DNA from: Bacteroidetes bacterium 46-16
Lineage (GTDB): Bacteria; Bacteroidota; Bacteroidia; Chitinophagales; Chitinophagaceae
Assembly (NCBI GenBank): GCA_001897835.1
Contig: MKUN01000015.1
Coordinates: 50,075-114,074, forward strand
Length of the DNA: 64,000 nucleotides
Reading direction: 5' to 3'
The notes beneath the pieces were generated by a model, which saw nothing but the letters and a program-made list of their open reading frames with translations, was not told the origin of the DNA and ran no database searches. Both the position numbers and the translations under genes were made by a program. This document shows positions 45,963 through 52,631 of the stretch, in pieces. Every line of letters begins with the position of its first letter. Position 1 is the stretch's first letter.

Positions 45963-46535
45963 CTATTTCTGGTAATAATTATTGCTTTCTATATACTCCC
46001 GCACCGCATCGGGCACCAGGTAGCGGATGGACCTTTTTTCCTTTACCTCATTGCGTATGTAGGTGGCCGATATATCCAGTAATGGAGCTTTTAGTACTGT
46101 AATGTTAGCGCCGTGGGTCTCTTTCACCTCGAAGCCCGGCCTGTTATATACTATGAATGAATAACGGGCCACCAGTTGCTCAAAGTTCTTCCAGCGATGT
46201 ATATTCTGAAAACTATCTGAACCCATAATGACAGAGAAACGCTCCAGGGGAAATTTTTCAGTAAGATAGGTGAGGGTATCGATGGTATACGAAGGTTTGG
46301 GCAGGTGAAACTCCACATTGCTGCCCCTGAATTTGGAATTGTCTTCTATGGCCAGGTTCACCAGGTGCAGCCTGTCGTATTCATTGAGCAGGGAGTGTGC
46401 TTCTTTAAGTGGGTTGTGCGGCGATACTACGAACCAAACCTTATCGATCTCGGTATGGGCGATAATATGGTTAGCGATAATGAGATGACCCGTATGTATA
46501 GGATTAAAACTGCCGAAGTACAAGCCAATGTGCAT
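45963..46535 (-). CDS. nadD: nicotinate-nucleotide adenylyltransferase
   Basis: NadD adenylates nicotinate mononucleotide in NAD synthesis. The 190-aa protein has the nucleotidyltransferase GSFNPIHTGHLIIANH (the GxFxPxHxGH type) at the N-terminus, SPHNPLKEA, and the C-terminal LLDISATYIRNEVKE, which carries the ISxTxxR motif. Length and order are normal. It lies between the transporter and feoA, both facing other directions or on the same strand, without operon structure. Confidence 0.95.
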   Translation of the reverse strand: MHIGLYFGSFNPIHTGHLIIANHIIAHTEIDKVWFVVSPHNPLKEAHSLLNEYDRLHLVNLAIEDNSKFRGSNVEFHLPKPSYTIDTLTYLTEKFPLERFSVIMGSDSFQNIHRWKNFEQLVARYSFIVYNRPGFEVKETHGANITVLKAPLLDISATYIRNEVKEKRSIRYLVPDAVREYIESNNYYQK

Positions 46536-46609
46536 AAAGGCAAATCTACTAAAAACGGCCTATCTGCCTAAAGGAGCAAGATTATTAAAATATGACGCCT
46601 TTTATGCAG

Positions 46610-46855
46610 CTATTGCAGCACTACCAGTATCTTCTCCGCATCTTTTTTACGGATGCTCAGGTAATAGCCTGCGATCTGTATGGCCAGGGGATCGCCAAGA
46701 GGGGCTATCATCTCTACCCATACCGGCTCGCCCGGCACACAACCCATTTCCATTAATGTAAGCTGAAAATCGCTTTCCTCGTGCGATTTGATGACCGCCT
46801 TTTTGCCTGATGGCAACTGGGAAAGGCGTACTACCTGCTCTTCCAACACATTCAT
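46610..46855 (-). CDS. feoA: FeoA family protein
   Basis: An 81-aa SH3-like FeoA domain protein, associated with ferrous iron transport through FeoB. The pattern RLSQLPSGKKAVIK, LTLMEMGCVPGEPV and DPLAIQIAGYYLSIRKKDA fits the family. No feoB is nearby, so it is a stand-alone copy that may act with an FeoB elsewhere or have a separate role. It is divergent from ybeY. Confidence 0.9.
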   Translation of the reverse strand: MNVLEEQVVRLSQLPSGKKAVIKSHEESDFQLTLMEMGCVPGEPVWVEMIAPLGDPLAIQIAGYYLSIRKKDAEKILVVLQ

Positions 46856-46925
46856 TTGTACAAAAATACGACTAAATAGGCAGCTCTGGAAAAATGTTAC
46901 GAACTTCGCGCAAAATCATTTTTGA

Positions 46926-47357
46926 ATGCCCGCAAGGTTTTATGAGCAGGATATACAGGCCCGGCTGAAGGGCAAAAGGAAGCTATCGGCTTTCCTCGAC
47001 GACCTGGCGCATAAGCATTTGCGCAATATTAAAAAGGCCCGGCTTACTTATATTTTTTGCAGCGATGAATACCTGTTAGGCATGAACCGGCAATTTCTCG
47101 ATCATGATACTTTGACAGATATCATCACCTTCGACATGAGCGAAAACAAGGATGAATTGCTGGGCGAGATCTATATCAGTGCGGAACGGGTGCGTGAAAA
47201 TGCCATAAAATTCGGCGTTACTTATAATGATGAGCTGCACCGGGTCATTTTTCACGGGGCTTTGCATCTTTGCGGCTTTGCTGATAAAAAAGAGGCCGAT
47301 AAGCAACAGATGCGGAAAATGGAAGACAAATGCCTGGGGGCATATTTTAAAGACTGA
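46926..47357 (+). CDS. ybeY: endoribonuclease YbeY
   Basis: YbeY is a metal-dependent RNase for 16S rRNA 3' maturation and ribosome quality control. The 143-aa protein has the usual LTYIFCSDEYLLGMNRQFLDHDTLTDIITFDM and LLGEIYIS. Its metal motif is HGALHLCGFADK, with two of the three His ligands of HGxLHLxGYDH present; the third position is Asp, as I recall for Bacteroidota homologues. The start ATG 46926 follows a T-rich stretch. The rluA-type gene starts two bases after the stop. Confidence 0.9.
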   Translation: MPARFYEQDIQARLKGKRKLSAFLDDLAHKHLRNIKKARLTYIFCSDEYLLGMNRQFLDHDTLTDIITFDMSENKDELLGEIYISAERVRENAIKFGVTYNDELHRVIFHGALHLCGFADKKEADKQQMRKMEDKCLGAYFKD

Positions 47358-47359
47358 AC

Positions 47360-48085
47360 ATGCAGATAGATACATTATTTGAGGACAATGACCTGTTGAT
47401 CGTGAACAAACCGGCAGGCCTGCTGGTGATACCCGACCGCTTTAACAGTGCCCTGCCCTCACTCAACAAACTACTGGAACGCAAACTGGACCAGCAGCTA
47501 TGGGTGGTACACCGCCTGGACCGGGAAACCAGTGGTGTTATTTGCTTTGCAAAGAACGAGGAAACACATAAGTACCTGTCCAAACTTTTCCAGGAGCGGG
47601 ATATCAGCAAACATTACCTGGGCCTGGTGAACGGCCGCCTGATACCCGAAGAAGGACGGATAGAAAAAGCTATTATAGAGCACCCGCATGTGAAAGGAAA
47701 GATGGTGACCGCCAAAAAAGGTAAGGCATCCATTACCGACTATAAAGCACTGGAGCAATGGCCCTTGTACTCACTGGTGGAATTCCGGATCCATACCGGG
47801 CGCACCCACCAGATAAGGGTGCATATGCAATCGATAGGGCACCCTATAGTTTGCGATGAGCTGTACGGCGATGGCAAACCTTTTTTCCTTTCGGGTATCA
47901 AGCGCAAATACCGGCTTTCGGAAAACGAAGAGGCCGAAAGGCCATTGCTGAGCAGGCTGGCACTGCATGCATCGCGGCTTGAATTCACGAAAGAGGACGG
48001 TACCGAAATAAAAGTGGAAGCACCCTTACCAAAAGATATAGCCGCCTGCGTGAAACAACTGAACAAATGGGCGGTTACCAGTTAG
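47360..48085 (+). CDS. RluA family pseudouridine synthase
   Basis: A 241-aa RluA-type pseudouridine synthase acting on rRNA or tRNA. The catalytic Asp is in the VHRLDRETSGVICFAK motif, the family Tyr/Lys region is KHYLGLV, and TGRTHQIRVHMQSIGHPIVCDELYG is the typical C-terminal part. No S4 domain precedes it, so it is like the shorter RluA/TruC forms. It follows ybeY by two bases. The exact target uridine is not determined. Confidence 0.92.
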   Translation: MQIDTLFEDNDLLIVNKPAGLLVIPDRFNSALPSLNKLLERKLDQQLWVVHRLDRETSGVICFAKNEETHKYLSKLFQERDISKHYLGLVNGRLIPEEGRIEKAIIEHPHVKGKMVTAKKGKASITDYKALEQWPLYSLVEFRIHTGRTHQIRVHMQSIGHPIVCDELYGDGKPFFLSGIKRKYRLSENEEAERPLLSRLALHASRLEFTKEDGTEIKVEAPLPKDIAACVKQLNKWAVTS

Positions 48086-48129
48086 CGAAGGGGAACCGGG
48101 GCTTGTTTAACCTTTTAAGCAATTAAGTA

Positions 48130-48137
48130 TATTTTTG
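48130..48137 (+). promoter_or_regulatory. upstream -7 box near gldC
   Basis: TATTTTTG matches TAnnTTTG exactly. It lies 57 bases before the gldC ATG. A second box lies 50 bases downstream, with a GC-rich palindrome between them. Confidence 0.4.
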
Positions 48138-48162
48138 CCCCGGAACAAATTTTTGACCTTTG

Positions 48163-48178
48163 TCCCGCCGGGGCGGGA
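48163..48178. repeat. GC-rich palindrome in the gldC leader
   Basis: TCCCGCC and GGCGGGA are exact reverse complements around a two-base centre. It lies between the two -7 boxes upstream of gldC and may bind a regulator or form a stem in RNA. Confidence 0.4.
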
Positions 48179-48179
48179 T

Positions 48180-48187
48180 TATTTTTG
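48180..48187 (+). promoter_or_regulatory. proximal -7 box of gldC
   Basis: TATTTTTG matches TAnnTTTG exactly and lies seven bases before the gldC ATG, which would give a nearly leaderless mRNA. Confidence 0.45.
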
Positions 48188-48194
48188 AATTAAC

Positions 48195-48542
48195 ATGGCA
48201 TACAGATCGAACATAAACATACAGGTAGAGCTGGACGAAGAAAAGGTACCGGCCACAATAGAATGGAATGCGCCGGATGGCGGCGTGGAAGGCATGCAGC
48301 AGGCCAAGGCCATATTACTGGGCCTTTGGGACGGCGATGAAAAGACGGCCCTGCGTATAGACCTGTGGACCGGCAAGATGATGGTGGATGAAATGAACGA
48401 CTTCTTTTACCAGAGCCTTTTCCAGATGGCCGATACTTACCTGCGTGCCACCAAGAACGAAGCGCTGGCCAAAGAAATGAAAGACTTTGCCAAGACCTTC
48501 CACGACAAAGCCACGAAGGCCCTGGAAGAAGAGGGTAAATAG
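48195..48542 (+). CDS. gldC: gliding motility protein GldC
   Basis: A 115-aa protein of the GldC family, soluble and with an open beta region (NINIQVELDEEKVPATIEWNAPDGG) followed by LRIDLWTGKMMVDEMNDFF and a helical tail. GldC is conserved in Bacteroidota and makes gliding more efficient in Flavobacterium, although it is not always essential. No gldB is next to it. A yqeY-type gene follows 39 bases later and could be cotranscribed. Confidence 0.88.
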   Translation: MAYRSNINIQVELDEEKVPATIEWNAPDGGVEGMQQAKAILLGLWDGDEKTALRIDLWTGKMMVDEMNDFFYQSLFQMADTYLRATKNEALAKEMKDFAKTFHDKATKALEEEGK

Positions 48543-48581
48543 GCAGCGATCAACAATTCAATAAAATCAACCAAACGCGAT

Positions 48582-49031
48582 ATGTCACTGGAACAAAAAG
48601 TAATGGAAGAAATGAAGCAGGCCATGAAGGCGAAGAACGAGGCTGCGCTCCGTACCCTGCGCGCCATCAAGGCTGCCATACTGCTTGAAAAGACATCGGA
48701 AGCAGGGGGCAAGGAGCTTACCGAAGCCGATGAGACCAAAATGCTGCAGAAAATGGCCAAGCAGCGCCGCGACTCACTCGATATTTTCGAGAAGCAGAAC
48801 CGGGAGGACCTGGCGGCCAAAGAACGCGAAGAACTGGACATACTTGAGCGCTTCCTGCCCAAACAAATGAGCGCGGACGAACTGAAAGAAGCCCTCAAAG
48901 CCATTATAGCACAGGTAGGCGCCAGCTCACCTGCCGATATGGGCAAGGTAATGGGCGTGGCTACCAAACAACTCGCCGGGCAGGCCGACGGTAAGGCCAT
49001 ATCAGAAACCGTAAAACAGTTATTGTCCTAA
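48582..49031 (+). CDS. GatB/YqeY domain-containing protein
   Basis: A 149-aa helical protein of the YqeY family, which shares the C-terminal tail domain of the GatB subunit of amidotransferase. Motifs are LRTLRAIKAAILLEKTS, the MAKQRRDSLDIFEKQ helix, LDILERFLPKQMSADEL and DMGKVMGVATKQLAGQADGK. The exact function is not known; it may bind tRNA. It lies between gldC and cvpA with short gaps. Confidence 0.92.
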   Translation: MSLEQKVMEEMKQAMKAKNEAALRTLRAIKAAILLEKTSEAGGKELTEADETKMLQKMAKQRRDSLDIFEKQNREDLAAKEREELDILERFLPKQMSADELKEALKAIIAQVGASSPADMGKVMGVATKQLAGQADGKAISETVKQLLS

Positions 49032-49041
49032 TATCCGGCCC

Positions 49042-49596
49042 ATGGCGCTTGATATACTCGGCATTACGATAGTCATCATATTTTTCATACGCGGCTACAT
49101 GAAAGGGATCATTGTAGCCGCGTTCTCGCTTTTGGCTATCGTGCTGGGCATCATCTGCGCGCTGAAGCTATCGGGCATACTGGCCGCTTACCTGCTCGGG
49201 AAAGGCATCATTACTTCGGGCTGGGCCCAGTTGATAAGCTATGTGGTGCTTTTTCTCGGCGTAGTGATACTGGTGCGCTTCATAGCCAAACTAATAGAAA
49301 AGAGCGTACAGGCTGTTTTCCTGGGCCTGGTCAACAAATTGATCGGGGGGCTGCTTTATGCATTTATGGCCGCGCTGGTATGGAGCTCCTTATTGTGGCT
49401 GTGCAACCAGATGCACATCATATCGCCCGAAACCATAGCCTCATCTAAAACATATGGCTACTTTATGCCCATAGCCCCCTGGGTATTTGAGCACATCGGC
49501 AAAGTGCTGCCCTTTGCCAAAAATATATTTGCCGACCTGCAGCATTACTTCGATGGCGTTAACCAACACTTACCCGACCATGTGGGCGCTCATTGA
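49042..49596 (+). CDS. CvpA family membrane protein
   Basis: A 184-aa protein with four hydrophobic helices in the first 120 residues and a soluble C-terminal part. The opening LDILGITIVIIFFIRGYMKGIIVAAFSLLAIVLG has the RGYxxG signature of CvpA, a family named for colicin V production and linked to envelope stress. It is followed by a trpG/pabA-type gene that overlaps its end by 17 bases. Confidence 0.88.
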   Translation: MALDILGITIVIIFFIRGYMKGIIVAAFSLLAIVLGIICALKLSGILAAYLLGKGIITSGWAQLISYVVLFLGVVILVRFIAKLIEKSVQAVFLGLVNKLIGGLLYAFMAALVWSSLLWLCNQMHIISPETIASSKTYGYFMPIAPWVFEHIGKVLPFAKNIFADLQHYFDGVNQHLPDHVGAH

Positions 49597-50146
49597 CAAT
49601 TACGATTCCTTCACCTACATACTGCTGCACTACCTGCAGCAGGCAGGTGCCGACTGCGAAGTGTACCGCAACGATGAAATAACCTTACAGCAACTTATTG
49701 ATAAGAACCCGGAGCGGCTCATCATATCGCCCGGCCCCGAAACGCCTTTGCAGGCAGGCATCTGCATGAGCGCCATAGGTTACTTTCACAATAAGCTGCC
49801 CATACTGGGCGTATGCCTGGGCCACCAGGCGTTGGGCATGTTCTATGGCGCATCGCTGATGCAGGCGCCCCGGCCCATGCATGGCAAGACCAGCAGCATA
49901 CACCATAAAGGGCAGCCCCTATTTAACGGGATACCCGATCCCTTTACAGTGATGCGCTATCACTCGCTGGTGCTCGATGACATGGATGGTAAAGAACTGG
50001 AATGCATTGCCAGCTCGAAGGATGATGACTGCATCATGGCCATAGCACATAAAAAATTCCCTTCAATAGGAGTGCAATTCCACCCCGAATCGGTGGGTAC
50101 GGAATATGGTTTGCAATTGCTGAAGAATTGGGTGGGGATGTACTAA
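49580..50146 (+). CDS. anthranilate/aminodeoxychorismate synthase component II
   Basis: A 188-aa glutamine amidotransferase, type 1. The start is ATG 49580, giving MWALIDNYDSFTYILLHYL; an earlier in-frame start would extend into cvpA. The catalytic Cys is in LGVCLGHQALGM, and the His-Glu pair is in VQFHPESVGTEYG. SPGPETP near residue 52 is typical. It supplies ammonia to anthranilate or aminodeoxychorismate synthase; no trpE or pabB is adjacent, so the partner is not known. Confidence 0.92.
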   Translation: MWALIDNYDSFTYILLHYLQQAGADCEVYRNDEITLQQLIDKNPERLIISPGPETPLQAGICMSAIGYFHNKLPILGVCLGHQALGMFYGASLMQAPRPMHGKTSSIHHKGQPLFNGIPDPFTVMRYHSLVLDDMDGKELECIASSKDDDCIMAIAHKKFPSIGVQFHPESVGTEYGLQLLKNWVGMY

Positions 50147-50160
50147 TGCTTAAAGACTAA

Positions 50161-50194
50161 ACTTTAATTCTCGGCTTTTGTTGCTTAAATTCCG
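50161..50194 (+). repeat. 34-bp direct repeat, left copy
   Basis: Identical to 50867-50900. It precedes the left REP copy of the RAYT unit. Confidence 0.8.
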
Positions 50195-50195
50195 T

Positions 50196-50280
50196 TTCCA
50201 CTGGCGCGAGTCTGCCGCTAAGCTCTGTGCGCCAGCCTGACTCGTGTCTAAGCAAATCAGCCGGTTTGCAACCGGAATTC
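50196..50280 (+). repeat. REP element, left copy (forward)
   Basis: Blocks CCACTGGCGCGAGTCTG, GACTCGTGTCT and TCAGCCGGTTTGCAACCGG recur, inverted, at 50892-50976. The last block holds a six-base hairpin CCGGTT...AACCGG (50261-50275) with a three-base loop. The first 42 bases match 51326-51367 at 40 positions. Confidence 0.8.
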
Positions 50281-50317
50281 AAAGCGAAAAAGCACAAGGT
50301 CTGTTCCCAAGCCGTAT

Positions 50318-50873
50318 ATTAGCAATACGTCCTCACGCTATAAAGTCTATAACGATCAATTACCGCATTTTGTCACCAGCACCGTCATTGGCTGGGTCAA
50401 TGCCTTGACCCGCGATATCTATAAGAATATTATCTGCGATAGTCTTTTGCATTGCACCGAAAAGAAAGGCCTATCACTACACGCATGGGTCATCATTAGC
50501 AACCACATACACCTGGTCATCAGTGCCAGGGAGGGTAGCACAATAAGCGGTATCATGCGCGACTTCAAGAAGCACACATCAAAGGCCATAATAGATGCAA
50601 TAGCCAACAACATACAGGAAAGCAGGCGAGACTGGATGCTCAATATGTTTGGCTACGCAGGCAGGAATAATAACAGTAATGAGAACTTTCAATTCTGGCA
50701 GCAGGATTATCATCCCGTAGCGCTTGATACAGCAGAAAAAACTTACTTACCTGCACGAGAACCCGGTGAGAGCGGGCATTGTATGGGAAGCGCCGCAGTA
50801 TAAGTATAGCAGCGCCATCGATTATTACGAGGATAAGCCGGGCTTATTGCCCATTTCAAGGCTGATACTTTAA
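50318..50873 (+). pseudogene. REP-associated tyrosine transposase (RAYT), decayed
   Basis: The frame encodes a Y1-transposase (IS200/RAYT) protein of about 184 aa. The N-terminus (SRYKVYNDQLPHFVTSTVIGW) begins at an ATT where an ATG would be expected. The HUH metal motif is SNHIHLVIS, and FQFWQQDYHPVAL lies before the shift. At the A run 50736-50741, one extra A shifts the frame; after it the other frame continues with YLHENPVRAGIVWEAP and ends in SAIDYYEDKPGLLPISRLIL, as in intact family members. Missing ATG and frameshift both suggest inactivation, though a sequencing error is possible. The stop lies inside the right direct repeat. RAYTs act on REP hairpins. Confidence 0.85.
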
Positions 50874-50900
50874 TTCTCGGCTTTTGTTGCTTAAATTCCG
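50867..50900 (+). repeat. 34-bp direct repeat, right copy
   Basis: Identical to 50161-50194 and in the same orientation. It contains the stop codon of the RAYT frame. Confidence 0.8.
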
Positions 50901-50976
50901 GTTGCAAACCGGCTGAACTGCGCAGACACGAGTCCGGCCTACGCAAAGGCCACGCACAGACTCGCGCCAGTGGGAG
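50892..50976 (-). repeat. REP element, right copy (inverted)
   Basis: Reading the minus strand it repeats CCACTGGCGCGAGTCTG, GACTCGTGTCT and TCAGCCGGTTTGCAACCGG of the left copy, with the middle segment changed. The RAYT gene is therefore bracketed by inverted REP copies. Confidence 0.8.
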
Positions 50977-50991
50977 GCAGAGGTAGAATTA

Positions 50992-51243
50992 TTATTTTTT
51001 TCGTTCAAAAAATTCCTTACTCATCCTTAAGCGTTCTTCGGCAGTCAACGGACGATATATTCTGTTAAATTCACCCTCAGTTTCAAACACCTCACAACCA
51101 GTATTCAATAAAATATCAATTAATTTTCTTGCTTCGGTTGTATCATCTATTAATACATAACTGCGTGTATCTTTTTCCATGATAGTGTATCCAAGCGATA
51201 TATTTTCGGATACTACCAATGCATATTTATCCTTTTCGTTCAT
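50992..51243 (-). CDS. unknown small protein
   Basis: An 83-aa protein. The start is placed at ATG 51243, which gives MNEKDKYALVVSENISLGY; an earlier start would add 21 residues of unlike composition. It alternates short beta strands and helices, with TTEARKLIDILLNTGC and EGEFNRIYRPLTAEERLRMSKEFF. No family is recognised. It lies between two REP copies on an AT-rich stretch, opposite in strand to the RAYT gene. Confidence 0.55.
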   Translation of the reverse strand: MNEKDKYALVVSENISLGYTIMEKDTRSYVLIDDTTEARKLIDILLNTGCEVFETEGEFNRIYRPLTAEERLRMSKEFFERKK

Positions 51244-51325
51244 AAAGATGTTTTTATTGACCAATAATTGGTGATGATGTATTAAAACGTACAGATGGCT
51301 TTCCAATCGGCAAAATTACAGAAGA

Positions 51326-51367
51326 TTCCACTGGCGCGAGTCTGCCGCCAAGCTCTGTGCGCCGGCC
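51326..51367 (+). repeat. additional REP copy
   Basis: Matches 50196-50237 at 40 of 42 positions. The sequence after it diverges but continues GC-rich with further inverted repeats (around 51375-51395, GTAGTC...GACTAC). It lies between the unknown gene and dinB. Confidence 0.7.
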
Positions 51368-51433
51368 AAGCTCGGCGTAGTCTCCGACTACGTCGCACCG
51401 GTAGCCAATCCCCCGATTGGCGAAAACAATTTA

Positions 51434-52552
51434 CTACAATTCATCCTCAAAAGGCAATTGCAACTGCCCCTTATCGTTTTTCTTTTCCCCCATTTCCATT
51501 TCATAGAAGTTGGATAGGGTGATGCCCAGCAGGCGCACCTGCACATCGCTGGGGTCGGTGCTGCGCAGCAGCTCTTTGGCCGTTTCGGCTATCAGCTCCA
51601 GGTCGTCGATAGCATGGGGGAGCGACTGGCTGCGGTTGATGATGCGGAAGTCGCTGTACTTTATTTTCAGCGTTATCGTGCGGCCCTTCAGGTTATATTT
51701 CTGCAGGCGGCGCTGCACCAGTCCGGCTATGCGCTCCAGCTCGCGGTCCATCTCTTCAACGGTGGTCAGGTCATAAGGAAAGGTATCCTCGGCCCCTGCC
51801 GATTTCGCCTCGCGGTGCGGCTGCACCTCGCGCTCATCTATGCCCCGCACTATGCGGTAGTAGAAGCGGCCCGTCTTGCCGAAGCGGCTCACCAGCTCTT
51901 CTTCGCTCAGGCGTTTCAGATCGCCGCCGGTATGCAGGCCCATGCCCTTCATTTTCTCTGCCGTCACCTTGCCCACACCATGAAATTTCTCCACCGGCAG
52001 GCGCTCCATGAATTCTTCTATATGCGAGGGGCCTATGAAGGCGAGCCCGTCGGGCTTTTGCAGGTCGCTGGCTATTTTGGCCACGAACTTATTGACCGAT
52101 ACCCCTGCCGATGCCGTCAGGTTCAGCTCGTCCTTTATGGCCTGCCTGATGCGTTTAGCGATCTCTATGGCCGAGCCTATGTTTTGTTTATCCGTAGTTA
52201 CATCAAGGTAGGCCTCATCGAGCGAGAGTGGCTCTATGATATCGGTATAGCGGCGGAAGATCTCCCGGATATGCTCCGACACCTGTTTGTACACATCGAA
52301 GCGGGGATAAACGAAGATGACATGCGGGCAAAGCTGCCGAGCCTGCTTCGACGACATGGCCGAGCGGATGCCGTACTTGCGGGCCTCGTAGCTGGCCGTG
52401 GCCACCACCCCGCCCCTGCCCTCGGGCGAGCCGCCCACCACCAGGGCCTTGCCCCTGAGTTCAGGGTCATCGCGCTGCTCCACCGATGCGTAGAAGGCAT
52501 CCATATCTATATGGATGATCTTGCGTACCGCTCTTTGCTGCTCCCCGCTCAT
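51434..52552 (-). CDS. dinB: DNA polymerase IV
   Basis: DinB is a Y-family polymerase for translesion synthesis. The start is placed at ATG 52552, giving a 372-aa protein with HIDMDAFYASVEQRDDPELRG at the N-terminus (catalytic Asp pair) and SLDEAYLDVT near residue 105 (third carboxylate). A helix-hairpin-helix (FHGVGKVTAEKMKGMG) and the little finger domain follow. The C-terminus QLQLPFEDEL resembles a beta-clamp binding motif (QLxLPF). The frame upstream runs into the recombinase 3' end without homology. A -7 box lies four bases before the ATG. Confidence 0.93.
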   Translation of the reverse strand: MSGEQQRAVRKIIHIDMDAFYASVEQRDDPELRGKALVVGGSPEGRGGVVATASYEARKYGIRSAMSSKQARQLCPHVIFVYPRFDVYKQVSEHIREIFRRYTDIIEPLSLDEAYLDVTTDKQNIGSAIEIAKRIRQAIKDELNLTASAGVSVNKFVAKIASDLQKPDGLAFIGPSHIEEFMERLPVEKFHGVGKVTAEKMKGMGLHTGGDLKRLSEEELVSRFGKTGRFYYRIVRGIDEREVQPHREAKSAGAEDTFPYDLTTVEEMDRELERIAGLVQRRLQKYNLKGRTITLKIKYSDFRIINRSQSLPHAIDDLELIAETAKELLRSTDPSDVQVRLLGITLSNFYEMEMGEKKNDKGQLQLPFEDEL

Positions 52553-52556
52553 AATA

Positions 52557-52564
52557 CTAAGGTA
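52557..52564 (-). promoter_or_regulatory. -7 promoter box of dinB
   Basis: TACCTTAG on the minus strand fits TAnnTTxG and lies four bases before the dinB ATG, so the mRNA would be leaderless. The same octamer precedes the neighbouring recombinase gene. Confidence 0.4.
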
Positions 52565-52631
52565 AATTACGAAAGATTGAGCTGGGACGGCGAGGCGGAA
52601 AATGTGGATATCATTATTTGGATTCGCCTTG

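Noticed and set aside
50736..50742. Programmed ribosomal frameshift in the RAYT A run
   Set aside because: The run AAAAAAC is in the wrong phase for a standard -1 slippery heptamer, and RAYT genes are not known to use one. A simple insertion or read error is more likely.
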